Shown here in pieces: positions 42,601 through 54,345 of a stretch of DNA of 64,000 nt. This stretch comes from Haliclona indistincta (lineage: Eukaryota; Porifera; Demospongiae; Haplosclerida; Chalinidae). The position numbers and the translations under genes are program-made. The notes beneath the pieces were generated by a model. The model saw nothing but the letters and a program-made list of their open reading frames with translations. It ran no database searches and had not been told where the DNA came from. How positions within the stretch are numbered: position 1 is the first letter of the stretch; each line of letters begins with the position of its first letter. The stretch lies in the NCBI GenBank assembly GCA_964017065.1, contig OZ024785.1, positions 4,068,588-4,132,587 of the forward strand, read 5' to 3'.

Positions 42601-44951
42601 AAGTCACGTGACATGGGCGTGGCACAACATGGCGGGATATTGGACCCTCTGGAAGGACAACCTTTAGGAGAGAACTTTTGAATTACTGGTAGTTAAGATT
42701 TCTTAACGCTGCATTAAAACCCTCACCCAGGGCGCCTACCTGTGGGCTGAGTGTTTTGCCTTAACTTCCATTAGTTCGGCGTCAGGGAGCAAATAATAGC
42801 GTCCTCAACCAACCAAAAGCTTTAGGACGAGAAATCCGATTCTCTGGTAGTTAAGGTCCAAGATTAGGACATTGCATTGCCAATACATTCATCTTTACTT
42901 CAGAACTTGTGCAGAGTCTGTAGAAATACGCACATCAACAAACGCGACTGTTCTCTGCTGGAGAGCTGTTTTCTGACCGCCATCTTGCTAGTTAATGATT
43001 TTTGTGATGTCACACGTTGGTTATTAACAAGTGATGAGTCATAACTACTAAACTGATTCAATGTATTTTGTATTAGTTATGACTCATCGTATGATAATAT
43101 TTAGTATGCGTGACATCACAAAAATCCATTAAACTAGCAAGATCCTTGTGAGGTGAGCTCTATACTGTTAATAATTTATTAATCCTCAGCGCATGTGTGG
43201 TCTGTGGTCTGGGCACGTCTCGTCTCCCGACCACACCTCTTCCGCTTTGCTTGGTAGAGGGTCTGGTTAAATGAAGGCAAATTCCTGATTCCGTGACGTT
43301 TCATTCTCAGAAAATTTGTGAAATACCAATCAGCAGTATTTCCCAAAATTCACATGACCTGCGTGCGACGACCACTTGCATTGATCATGGCTTACCCAAG
43401 CGATGCTATCATGGAATCAATATCGAAGAACGCCGAACAGCTTGGATATTCGTGTTCGTCGGCTAAGCAGCAAGAAGTTGGGGTCAATTTCATAGCGGAG
43501 CGAGACGTGTTTATTTCTCTTCCCACAGGCGCTGGGTAGTCTCTTTGCTACCTAGTCCTACCAATTATCTTTAACTTGCTTCGTAACAGTAAATCTAGCT
43601 TAGTTATAGTGGTGTGCCTTTTGAAGAGCTTGATAGAAGACCAGGTAGCTAGCCTCGTCTCCAGGCTCTGAGCCTGGGGACGAGGCTAACCGTTAGCTAA
43701 TTATTATGCACATGATTTCACGCGTGACAATTACGTCATTGAACCAGGACTTCATTTAAACAGACCCTCTACCAAGCAAAGTGGAAGGGAGTGGTCTGGG
43801 GACGAGACTAGCGTGAGGGTTATGGTACTTGGTTTGTCGTTCATTCATTCTGTCCATCGAGCTATGGAGACCATCACTCACTTCTGAAACTCGGTATGGG
43901 TATGAACAGGCTTAGCACGACAATGGCTTGCGATGTGACTCATGGATTTTGCTAAAGTGCTTTCGTTGTCGAGTTATGCATGGCTGGCTCACCTTGACAG
44001 CCATCTTGGACCTCTCTGAGAACACAAACGCCTATAGTAGACTATCTAGATGCTTGTAGATTCCAACTGAACTGCAGGACTGGTCTGAAGTTGCGTAGAC
44101 ATCTCAAAAAAAGCCTACCTAAGCCTACGGAAATGACCACTCACACATGTTCATGGTCACGCCCATGTTACACCACTCAGCTCACATGTTCATGGTCACG
44201 CCCATTTACACAACTTGTGGTCAGCACTTTGGTGTCTTCTAGTTAGCAGTGCAGTTTCAATAGCAAGCAGGTTAACTTTAGCTACAAAGCTCCTCCTGCA
44301 AACCATATCTAAGGAACTAACTCATGTGCAATTGTGCATGACATGCCGAGGGTTTTGTGAAATCTGTTCATTAATAAGTTATTTCTATCTTTAGAAGAAG
44401 AATTTTCTGATACAAGCTAGTGTGACCACTCAACCAAAGGAGGTTTGTTATTGTGATGAGTTTAGTAGACTTTTACAATAATTATTGTAGCTTCATTATG
44501 CTGAGCTTGGCGCCTTCCGCGTCCCCAAAAAGAGACCAAAATCAGCACCACAGACGGATAGTGTACTCTATGCTACAGTATCATCTGTCTCTCATGAGAG
44601 AATGCATGCGGGTAATTTTGTTAACAGTTTACAATACCTGTATGTATATATAATACAGCTAAGATGCATGGAGTCCCATCTGATGAAGATATTGCGATGA
44701 TATCTTGGCTAGTGGCTCACAAGTGGAGACTGGTTGGACAGGAGCTGGGAGTTGATCCAGCAGAGTTGGACCAAATTGCCTCCGAGAATGTGTACACGTA
44801 TCTGTGTTCTTCTGAGCTGTTCAGGAAGTGGTCAGCTGGAGAGATTACAGCATCCTGTCCCTTCACATTGAAAGCTGTCATTGAGACACTTTACAGTGAA
44901 TCTGTTGGAGAATCATCTCTAGCAAAAAAATTGTTATCAACCCACCTTTGA
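39652..44951 (+). CDS. Ig-FN3-TM receptor, probable Death-domain type
   Basis: Exons: Ig 39652-39945 (EFTCTAV, IIWRANG, NITCFAG), FN3 39993-40280, stem 40422-40532 and 41505-41564, TM 41615-41800 (GIIGGIVGGIIGGGILIVLLLVLTLCALLLC), then tail exons 41859-41881 and 41938-41978. A Death-domain exon (about 44661-44951) lies on the same strand: DEDIAMISWLVAHKWRLVGQ, ELGVDPAELDQIASE and SSELFRKWSAGEITAS. Its acceptor is ATACAG, and phase requires at least one more exon between 41978 and 44661. A signal exon was not found upstream, possibly in or near the gap. The intron before the Death domain is loaded with transposons. If joined it is a Death receptor like 57822-61477; the join is inferred. Confidence 0.65.
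40553..41217. mobile_element. TIR element in receptor intron
   Basis: Ends AGGTGGCGGGTACCCTTTCG and, inverted, CGAAAGGGTACCCACCACCTT. About 665 bp. The matching intron of the paralogue at 20215-21780 is uninterrupted at this point. No coding capacity seen. Confidence 0.8.
42280..42462. mobile_element. Worn copy of the four-member palindromic MITE
   Basis: The right arm (CACTGATGTAGGGATCTATGG...GCTAGTTCCTTGTTGG) is well preserved. Only the innermost part of the left arm (GATAGATCCCTATAT) remains. It ends abruptly where the repeat at 42464 begins. Confidence 0.75.
42464..42700. repeat. Inverted partner of repeat 39105-39345
   Basis: It starts TTCCACACGAAGAGAGTAGA and runs to about GGTAGTTAAGATTT. 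Similarity to the complement of 39105-39345 is clear at both ends and patchy between. The region from here to about 42980 is otherwise without recognisable content. Confidence 0.55.
42983..43142. mobile_element. 160-bp foldback
   Basis: Outer arms ATCTTGCTAG...TTTTTGTGATGTCAC and their complement GTGACATCACAAAAA...CTAGCAAGAT. Inner arms share TGATGAGTCATAACTA/TAGTTATGACTCATC. Non-coding. Confidence 0.75.
43209..43804. mobile_element. Second RecQ-carrying TIR transposon
   Basis: The left end (GTCTCGTCTCCCGACCACAC) and right end (TGGTCTGGGGACGAGAC) match the TIRs of the element at 3658-4423. Longer arms reach GAGGGTCTGGTTAAATGAAG and its complement. A clear target duplication is not visible. 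Inside, at 43650-43688, a 39-bp foldback with related ends (TAGCCTCGTC ... GACGAGGCTA) interrupts the RecQ-like sequence. Confidence 0.75.
43320..43650 (+). pseudogene. RecQ-family helicase fragment inside a transposon
   Basis: Reading: LGYSCSSAKQQEVGVNFIAE (Q-motif-like region), then the Walker A type FISLPTGAG directly followed by a stop, then continuing as SLCYLVLPIIFNLL-like and VVCLLKSLIEDQVA in other frames. It therefore covers the same N-terminal ATPase motifs as the fragment at 3880-4113 and ends at the same point, DQVA. Frameshifts and a stop make it non-functional. Confidence 0.65.
43805..44640. other. Intronic/intergenic; short tandem duplication
   Basis: A segment of about 40 bp containing CACATGTTCATGGTCACGCCCAT is repeated at 44152-44217. 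The remainder shows no supportable gene or element. Confidence 0.5.
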
Positions 44952-45262
44952 CTAAAGTGTATATATGCATTGCCTAATACCGGTTTTCTGTCTTGCCCAG
45001 AAATAAACGAATTCAGCTGTGATCTATTTGTAATTGTGTTTGTTTTCAGATTATAATGTGTGGTATGGTACATGCTGTGAAGTTCATTAAATCGCTTACT
45101 GGGATCGCAAACTGGCTGAGCTTTTAAACACATGCCCACCATATCACTGAAAATATTGTAGCAGGTTGAGTAGGCAGCCGGTCACTGCTACGTGTACCTT
45201 ATCTTGTACTGGTGGTGATACAGACTATGGATTATGCACTGTTCTTCAGTACAGCGGTTTAT

Positions 45263-48200
45263 TAGGGAGGCATGGTAGTGTCTCCCTATGTAGGGATGGC
45301 CAAGAAAACAAAATGGCGGCTACAATCCATGTATTAGCGTTCAAACGCCGATATTTCACCTGGTGGTGAATTTTTTACGTCTAAAGACACTTAGGTCTGC
45401 CCTCTGGCGCTGCCCGATCCTCACAATAGTCATAAGATTGCTCAAAATTGTTGCTAAAGTGACGAACCTGGAAACGGTGAAAATCGAGTTTCGTCATCTT
45501 CGTCTTCTTCTTTCTTCTTCTTCTTTCTTCAGCGCGCCTAGCGTCCTAACGCAAGTCATGTGCAGGTCCAAACACCCACGAATAGTCACGAAATTCTTCT
45601 GGCATGTGCCTTTTGAACTTAGTTTATAGCGAAGTAACAATAATACTTCTGCTGGTTTCACGAGCACGAGCTGTAGCCAGCAATGAAATATGACGCCATT
45701 TAAAACACGCACGTGATGTAACGTGAGCGTGCACATGGTGTCATTGAGTGGCTTCCGTTTTTGAAATATTGCTGCTCTATTCCTAGCTGTCCGCGAGAAT
45801 CCATCCATTTTATCCGCCTTACGAAGACTACACCTGTCAATTCTACTTTTCTTTGGCCTCACCGAAGTCTGCATTTGTGTTCATCGATCGTTTCCCGTCT
45901 CACAGTCACTGAAGAGTATTTGTAAGTTCTATAATATAATATCAACAAGGTTAGTTTTATAATATTTTATAGTTTGGTAATCATGCCTAGTAGAGCACGT
46001 ACAAAGCGCACACACAATAAGCAACAATATGGAGAGAATAGAGATAAAATACTGGCTGATAGAAAGGAAGCCTATGGTGTCGATTCTGAGTCAAAGAAAA
46101 TGGCTTCTAAGATTGCTTCGAAACAGGCATATGACAAGAATCCTGACGCTAAAAAGTTGTTGTCAAAGCACGCTTATGACAAAAATCCTGAGCGGAAAAA
46201 GATGACGTCAAGGGTTGCCTATGACAAAAATCCTGACCGGAAAAAGATGATGTCAAGGGTTGCCTATGACAAAAATCATGACCGGAAAAAGATGACGTCA
46301 AGGGTTGCCTATGACAAAAATCCTGACCGGAAAAAGATGATGTCAAAGGTTGCTGCAAAGCAGGCATATGACAAGAACCCTGCGGCTAAAAAAGTAAAGT
46401 CAAAAATTGCGTATGCAAAACATTTGACTGCCAGGAAGGTTGCTGCTTTCTCTAGGTACCACAGTAAATCATATAAAATCAAAGCGCAACGTAGGGCAAA
46501 GTACCAAAATAGTTCGCATCAGAAGAAAGTGTCATCACGTGTTTGGTATCTCAAAAACACGAGGGTTAAGACACAAGCTTGTATAGCGTACTATGCTAAA
46601 CACAAAGAAATCATTTCCCACTCTAGGAGAAGTAAATACTATTTGTCTCCTCCAAAATCTATAGTGTAAAGGAAATGTACATCAATGAAGTGATAAGAGA
46701 ATTGCTAGCAAATCGTAAAGCAAGAACCGAGGCTATGGAAGCTTTTAAAGAGCAGCCTATAGCAAAGCGATTGGCTAGAATCTCTTATCGTGTTGCATGT
46801 AGAATAGCAGCTCGTAGGCTGGTCCATGAAGCCTTAAAGAAGTGCAAGGAATATGCTGCTAAATTGATTAAATCTGCTAAAAGTATCAATGCAAAGAGTA
46901 TCAAAAGCAGAGATGACTTTGGTGAAGGCATTCATTGCAAAAGATCATGTGACCCATACTTCTATGAAGCATCGTATGTAAAGGATGATGATGATTCAGA
47001 TGTGCCTGATCGTATTGATCCTTCCAGCCAGCCTCGTGATGAATGTCCGTGTACCAGTGATTGTAAACCAATCACTGATGATGAAGTCAATGCAATTGTT
47101 AGACTAAAGAATGCCTTTACTCTTCCAATGCATGACTTACGACAAGCATTACAATCATGTGATGACTGCCCAAATGAACGGCAAATGAAGGGTCATTCTT
47201 TGGCATGTCATCAAACTGGTAGTATGTGTAATAGTGAGCTTCGTATTTTACGAGTGGCTTCAGCACATCATAAAGTACTGAGAACGTTTATGCGTCGAGT
47301 ATATCGTGCAAAGGCAAGTCACGAATCCCTTGCTGGCATTGATCGTGCCCTAGGTGAAGGTAATTTCAAGCATTTACTTTCTGCAACTGGAAAGAGCTTT
47401 GACGATTTGCTAACAACTAATGATTTTGTTGGCGAGGAAGGCTCCTCAATAAACAACTCGTTTTTTTAGAGTGCTCAACTTAGAAACCACCTTGCAGTTA
47501 CAGCATGCTGTAGTCATATCCCAACTTGAGAAAGAGTGGAATGACGATGCTGAAAATGTGTGTTGTAGCTGTCAATGCTTGTTTCAGAGAAAATCTGTCA
47601 CAAAAGTAAACTTCTCGAAGCATTTTGATTCAGACATTGGGTCAGAGCTAATAGACTGTATACTGAAGCACACTCCTCCAGGCGAGGATGAAACACTCTA
47701 TATGTGTAGCTACTGTAAACCCAAAATCAAAGCCGATGTATTGCCACCACGATGTGTTTTAAATGGTTTGGAAACTGTACTCATTCCATCTGAGCTTGAT
47801 AAACTCGATGCCCTTAGCAAACAGTTCATTCAGCTTGCTAAATGCTTTCAGACAGTAGTTAGACTAGGCACGTACACCTGCAAAGTGCCTGTGTACAACT
47901 CATTGAAAGCTTGCAAGGGTAGTGTGTTTTTTCTGCCTTTACCATTCAATAAAACGTGTGAAACGCTGTCCAATGTTGAAGGATCAGCAAAGTCTGGTGT
48001 TGCATCACCGGAATTGTACATACTAGTGAATGGTAAACCCACAAAAGCTAATGTTGTTTGGAGATCTCTGGTCAATATAGACCGTGTGAAAGCAGCTATA
48101 AGAAAGCTGAAAGAGATTCACAAACTTTATAAGTCAGTAGAAGCAGACAGCCTCGATGAAACTACGCAAAAAGTAATCGAAGTGGCTAACAATGCAACCA

Positions 48201-51200
48201 CTAGGATGCTAGATAAGGCTACTGCTGACGATATAGCTGGTTATCAGTCCTATACTATTAGGTATTTAGATAATCAGATTCCAACTGTTTCTGACATAGA
48301 CCAATACAAGTTGGTTAATGTTACAGAAGCACCTATTCACAGTAGATTGAAAGACTTGGATGTTATGTGCTTTCCTGTACTCTACCCAAACGGGCAATTT
48401 GGTGAGAATCATCCTCGCAACAAAGAAATCACTTTGAGCTTTAGCGAGTTTGTCAAACAACGTTTGCATAACAAAGACTCACGATTTCGCAAAGATGCTT
48501 CATATGTATTTTATCTGCTGAATCAAAAAACCCTACGTGAAGTAGGTAACGGCGTCTACAATGTCCTCCATTCCTCACGAGGAGTTGCTATGTCTGTTAA
48601 GCAGCTACTAGCTAAGGTTGAAGCCTCTGATGAACGGTTAGAAGCAAGCCTCTTCACAATGCTTCAGTCAGTACGCGGTAGCAAACAGTACTGGTGGCAG
48701 CGTAAGAGTGATCTCAAGTGCATGGTGCGTAACTGGGGATCACCAACATTGTTTCTCACATTCAGTTGTGCTGAATATGAATGGAGTGACATGGCTCGTT
48801 ACCTCAGGAAGGTAAACAATGTCTCTCCAAGTTACGATATGGGAAGACTTTGCACAAAAGATCCTATATCGGTTTCTCGAAAATTTTCTGAGAAATTTCA
48901 TGCCTTCTTCCGCATGGTCATTTGTAAAGGTCAGATATTGGGTGAAGTAGAGCACTTCTACTGGAAGAAGGAGTATCAAGCCAGAGGTGCACCTCATTAC
49001 CACGTCCTGTTGTGGATAAAAGATGCACCTGTTATTGGCTGTGATGACTCTGCTGTTGTATTGAAATGGATCCAGGAAAGGGTTACTTGTCACATTCCTG
49101 ACAAGAAAACCAGTCCTGAATTGCATGAGCTCGTCACAAGATATCAAATGCATAAGTGTAGTGCATATTGCAAGCGCAGACGAAAGGTCGGCAGTACGTT
49201 CATAACTTACTGTAAGTTTGGCTTTCCTCGTCCGGCTTGTGAAACAGGTGTTGTGCACTCTGTAGAAGACTCTCTTAAAACTCGTAAGAAAATCTACGAA
49301 CTTCCATGAACAGAGTCAGAGGTTAGAGTGAATGACTATAATCCTCTGATTCTGTTGTTGTGGAAAGCTAACATTGACATACAGTTTGTGTCAGAGTCTT
49401 CTCTTGCATTAGCTCATTATGTTAATGGGTATGTCACTAAAGCAGAAAGAAGCAACATGCAAGACATTTGGAGAGAAATCCAAGACAGTAAGAGCATTTA
49501 TAACAAGCTCTACAAATTTGGAATGAAAGCTTTGAGCTCACGAGAGTGTGGTTTGTATGAGGCTGCCGACTTGTTGTTGGGTGACCACTTGACTGAAAAA
49601 TCGGAAGCAATACAGTTTGTAAATGTATCTATGCCTCACAAACGAAATCGACGACTCAAAAGTCACGCAGCTTTGACGGAGCTTTCAAAGTCAGATCCAG
49701 ATAGTGAGGATTTATTTGAGTCAAATCTTGTAGACACTTACTATCCCGATCGTCCCGATAAGCTTGAGGATGTGTGTCTTTACGACATTGTCGCTAATTA
49801 CAGTTGGTATCACACTATTGTCAAAGGCGTGAAACAAACTGAATTCAAAAAGCGCGGCAAACCTGTGTTACCTAATCACAAGTTATATGATTTGAGAAAT
49901 GAAAATCAGAAAGAAGAGTATTACTATTCTGTAATCATGCTTTTTGTGCCTTTCCGAAATGAGAGTGAGCTTTTACTAGAAGACGAAACTGCTGAAGAAG
50001 CATTTAATCGTCATTTTCCTGACACTGGTGAAAACCGTTGCTTGACTCACCACACTCGATTACAGCAGATGCTTGAATGTAATCGTAGTGTTAAACTAAT
50101 CAATGAAGCCAGACAATCTGATTGTCTGGCTGATTGTGATTCTGACAATCTGATTGTGATTCTGACAATCTGATTGGCACAAAGAAAGGTCTAGTCAATG
50201 GTTCATTGGGTACAGTTACTGCAATAACTAAACAATTTGTAACTGTACAATTTGATCACCTGACCAGCCCATATCAGGTTGAAAGGGTCAAGAGCAGATT
50301 CGTTGTTATGAAAAACTACTATGTTCGTCGAGAACAATTTCCGTTGATTTTGGCATATGCTGTTACTATACACAAGTCACAGGGATTGTCCCTGGACCAT
50401 GCCATTATTGATCTGTCGGATAAAGTTTTTTGTGCTGCAATGGCTTATGTCGCTTTGTCTAGAGTAAGATCACTCACAGGCTTACATCTCCTCTCATTTG
50501 ATCCAAAGTCCATTATTGTGAGCAATAGGTCATTAGAGGAGTATAACCGTCTTCGTAAGATGTATAGACCTGATCTTTCTCTGTACACCATTCCTGTTCA
50601 ACAGGCTACTAAACATAAGCTGGTTGGAAAACCTGATTCCGACCAAGTAGATTCTGTAGTTCCGAGCAAGAAGATGAAATGCTCACAAACCAGCACCAAA
50701 CAACAAACAACACCTGTTAGCACCCAGGCCACTCAACTCAAACGAGCTAGCGCTGTCGCTGTTCGGAGTGCTAAACCAGCCAAACGGTCTTGTAATAGTA
50801 TTACTATTAGAGCTCCTAACAAGCAACTTCATGTAACTAATAGTATACAAATTGATGATTGCTTAATTACAGAATCATTTGATCCAACACGTACACAAAG
50901 ATGGCCGTACTACTACTATCCTGTAGACTTACAATGGCAACAAAATGCTTGCGCTACTCTTGGTCTAGATCACCATCATCCACCACCCAGACATAGAGGG
51001 GGTGGTGCTAGTGTGCCTCTCACTCCACCTGATCACAACCATACTAAAGACATAGTTGGTGATGGGAACTGTATGTTCCGTTCCTTTTCATATGTGATCA
51101 CTGGTTCACAAGCTCAGCACATGGCAGTACGCCAAGCTATATTAGATCATATGGTAGCAATCTCCCATCTGTTGTATGCTCACCAGTATGATCTGTTTGC

Positions 51201-52180
51201 AGGTTACTCAAGTGTACAACAGTACATAGAGCGCACTAAAATGAATCAAAATAAGACTTGGGGCTCTGACATTGAGATAATAACCTTATCTCATCTCATC
51301 AACACGTGCATTTTTACCTACAGTACACAAGATCAAAATTGGTACAGGTTTAGTCCACATTCTGTTGATAGAACATTGCCTAATGACATAACACAAAGAG
51401 CAATGTATTTGAGATATCTCCCTGGGCATTATGATGTCGTTCTTAGAACAGTATGAAGTCCGTATCATGTGTATATGCTGTGCTTTGATCTAAATTTTCC
51501 CATGTGTTGGTATGATAATTTAGTTGTCCTGCTGTGGCGTCACCACTTGTTGAACAGTGGAGCTAATTGTGGTGATGTGCTTGACATGAGGTGTCTTACC
51601 AGGTGTTGGTCTTCATAGACTTGACATGTGACAATGTTCCTACGTATGTGGTAATAGCTCCACCTTATCCTCCACCAATGATTGTCAAGTTTGGGTGTGC
51701 ACATAAAAAAGAGGGCACGTTACATTCCTGGTACATGTGATTATCACATGAATGAGCACATCCTTCCCAGTGGGACATGTATGTACAATGTACTCCTAAG
51801 CATCCATTTTAGGTACCTTCCTGGACATTACATTAATCACTGTAATACAATGAGGTTTGTCATGTGCATGTTATGTGCTCTATAGAGCACTCTGCTGTCT
51901 GGGTTAACTTTGTCTCTCTACAGTTGAGTGACTGTTCAATCGCACTAGTACAAGTATGTGTGAGGTCTATAGTTAAGACCAAAAGATTTTCCACTCTGTG
52001 AGACTGCACCTTGTCGTTGGTAGAGTGGCCAAGTATTCGGTGTGGCTAATTTTTAATGTCACATTTGAAGAAACCAAGACAGTCTCGACACGTTACTGGA
52101 AAATGGACTAAATTAAGGTACTAGATTTCTATTTGCTTGACTTACTTAATGTTTCTTCTTTACAGATGACTCATTCTACC
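45263..52180 (+). mobile_element. Helitron copy with deleted helicase core
   Basis: The 5' hairpin is at 45263-45288, followed by the 5' leader shared with the other copies. Coding similarity to the minus-strand Helitron is very high where it exists. The 3' end is put near 52180, where weak similarity to the other copy's flank stops; the true terminus was not identified. It is non-autonomous because the transposase gene is broken. Confidence 0.7.
45983..51456 (+). pseudogene. Broken Helitron Rep-helicase-OTU gene
   Basis: Starts MPSRARTKRTHN at 45983. Breaks compared with the intact copy: a stop after SPPKSIV (46667-46669); one extra T in a T-run near 47463 that shifts the frame after NNSFF; a CGA-to-TGA stop at about 49307 after KIYELP; and a deletion of about 1.65 kb at about 50130-50175 that removes all helicase motifs from Walker A to just before KKGLVNGSLGTV. 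The Rep motifs (TLFLTFSCAEYEW, APHYHVLLWI) remain. The two-tyrosine motif reads YVNGYVTKAE. The last open part (50206-51456) keeps the late helicase motifs and a whole OTU domain with its DGNC and HYD residues. Confidence 0.92.
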
Positions 52181-52653
52181 GACTTATCTAAAGACCCTAA
52201 GGGCATAGACAGAATTATGACATACTGATATACACATAAATTTACCCACATGTATATAAATTGCACATTATCACTATGATTTTCAAAAAATCAAAATCAA
52301 ATCATGATCAACGCGAAACTCATGGCAGGAGAATAGTAAATGCTAATTGATAGCTAGACAATGTCGACACGTACACACAGCTACAGGAGATCCAGAGTCA
52401 CCAGCGCGAATAGTGTTCCAAGGGTAAATAGGGGTTTTCCAAAAGTACATGTACGTCATCTATAACATTACCATGGTAACGCATGCGGCCACTTTAGTTT
52501 GGGTCCACGTGTACCGCCTATGTACTATCTTAGACTGCACTGTCACAACTATAATGAATACCACCTTGTATATTGATGACATTTCTTGCTAACCATGAAT
52601 CGAACCTGAGAAGTTTGTGCAAGTGGACCCAAACAAATGGCGGCCGCATGCGT
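51457..52653. other. Helitron 3' flank and unassigned sequence
   Basis: Around 51813-51885 a second, decayed RYLPGHY-like stretch follows the OTU end, suggesting a partial duplication of the 3' coding end. From about 52490 to 52650 an inverted pair (GCATGCGGCC...TTTGGGTCCAC / GTGGACCCAAA...GGCCGCATGC) spans about 170 bp. No gene seen. Confidence 0.45.
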
Positions 52654-53233
52654 CGAACGGCATTATGTACCGAGAAGCCCCGATTGGTTGCCATGGTAAT
52701 CACGTGATAAATATGGACTCTAGTCTGAGTACACACTAGGAAACATTAGTCTAACAACTAAATCCTAAACCCTAAACCCTAAAAACCTTCTCCTAACTGT
52801 GCAAAGTCGGGAGGGTGTCCTAAACCGGGCCTTCGGCCCTTGCTAAGCCTAAGGATCGTCGGGAGGGTGTCCTAAACCGGGCCTTCGGCCCTTGGTAAGC
52901 CTAAGGATCGTCGAGAAGGTCGTCCTAAATCGGGCCTTCTGCCCTTGCTAAAGATCGTCTAGAGCGTTGTAAATGGACAAAAAACTTACGTTTTTGGAGA
53001 GAAAAAAATAATAATAAAAGACACCATGATTGGTAATCGAACCCGGAGCGTATGCACTACAAACCACTCACTAAACCGCTGAGCCACCGAAACCTGCTGA
53101 CCGGTCAATCCACCAAACAAGCCTTTATAGAGCTACTAAACGCGCGCGCGCGCCTAGATAATAATAAGCCGCCGAAGGCGGCTCGCGCACGTGACTTCCG
53201 GTCGGGGCTTCTCGGTACATATAATGCGATTCG
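52654..53233. mobile_element. TIR-bounded composite with tandem repeats and a tRNA-like SINE
   Basis: Outer inverted repeats: CATTATGTACCGAGAAGCCC (from about 52660) and the complement GGGGCTTCTCGGTACATATA (to about 53224). Inside are short CCCTAAA repeats (about 52765-52785), three copies of a repeat of about 58 bp with GGGCCTTCGGCCCTT hairpins (52806-52960), and a tRNA-derived segment. GC content is raised. Confidence 0.6.
53024..53095 (-). repeat. tRNA-derived SINE head
   Basis: On the minus strand the A box TGGCTCAGCGGT (about 53075-53086) and the B box GGTTCGATTACC (about 53033-53044) lie at the proper order and spacing for a Pol III promoter. A T/ATTATT-rich tail follows leftwards. Flanking arms do not form a full functional tRNA cloverleaf with a clear anticodon, so a SINE is more likely than a gene. 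Confidence 0.55.
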
Positions 53234-54186
53234 TATTAAACTATGGGCCGGTAATCGTTGGAAAACCCTTATCAGGCGTCACATTAATTAATTACGGTTA
53301 CTATCACGTGTGAAAATCAAAAGATGTCGGCCTGCGCTGCTATATGCCACTAGCACTGAATATCTCTATCTATAATGAATAAGCAGTTATCAACTCGAGC
53401 GAAAACGCAAGTTTGTCAATTAAAGTAACTTATTGCAAAGTGCATAACAGCATTATGATTAAATACAAGAAAATTGTCACTGAACTGAATGAACTGGAAC
53501 TCAGTTGATGAATTCTGAACAGTACTGGATACTGAAACTGGAATGATTGAATACATGAATGACTGATGATGAATAACTGCAATGAATACAATGAACATTA
53601 TACTGGAAGACTTGCAATAAAGATGCCTCTAATAAATATAAAGAAGAAAAATATATTATACATTTAAATAAGACAGCGATACAACAACTAATTTTATTAA
53701 CTGTTCATGATTATTAAAAAAATAATAATAAAAGACACCATTGAGTCGCTTGGTGCAGTTGGACCAAAGTCCTGGGACTTCTTGGTGGACCTTGGTCGCC
53801 GTATCAAAATGTACAGCGGTGAAAACAAAGCATTTTCGTACCTTATTCAAAGACTATCGGTGGCAGTCCAACGTGGCAATGCAACTTTAGTGCGGGGCAC
53901 TTTGCCTTCACTAACTGTAGATTTGTTTTCTTAATTATTTTTATTGTTTGCTTTTGTTTTTGTTTGCTTTTTGGTTTGTTTTTTGTTTTTTTTTGTTGTT
54001 GTTTTTTTTTTCTCTTGCTTACCTCTGTTAGTTTAGTTGTTTTCTTTGTTTCCCTTTCCTTACACCTTAGTGTTATTATGTATCCTGTTCATAACTAAAA
54101 CTAATATTAATAATTATTTATTATTATTGATTATTAATATAATTATTTTTAATAAAATTAATTTACTTTTTTAAAAAGGGATATAA
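53234..54186. other. Non-coding; T-rich tract
   Basis: The ATAATAATAAAAGACACCAT string at about 53720-53742 repeats the end of the SINE region at 53008-53027. 53930-54020 is a long impure T/TTG tract. A 75-residue open stretch at 53707-53934 has no recognisable family. Confidence 0.4.
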
Positions 54187-54345
54187 GCAAGAAATAAAAA
54201 GATTTCTAACGAAATCAAGAGGATGTAGGGATGGTAGATGCAATGAAGAAATCTGTCACTGGCCCCCAATGTGAACAAACAAGGAGATAGCACGGAATGG
54301 TAACACGATAGACTGGCTAATAGACCATACATCCCTACATCAGTG
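54187..54345. mobile_element. Left arm of the four-member palindromic MITE
   Basis: AAAAAGATTTCTAACGAAAT through CATACATCCCTACATCAGTG corresponds to one arm. The centre and second arm are missing. The following 54395-54570 resembles, loosely, about 42060-42240, so the same neighbouring repeat accompanies two of the copies. Confidence 0.75.

Noticed and set aside
43209..43804. Functional RecQ helicase gene
   Set aside because: Only the first ATPase motifs remain, with a stop after Walker A and frameshifts, inside a TIR element.
52590..52612. Perfect B-box-like GGTTCGATTC on the minus strand
   Set aside because: No A box upstream at suitable spacing; considered an isolated match.
52760..52790. 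CCCTAAA repeats as a telomere or chromosome end
   Set aside because: Only two or three units, interstitial, inside a TIR-bounded element.
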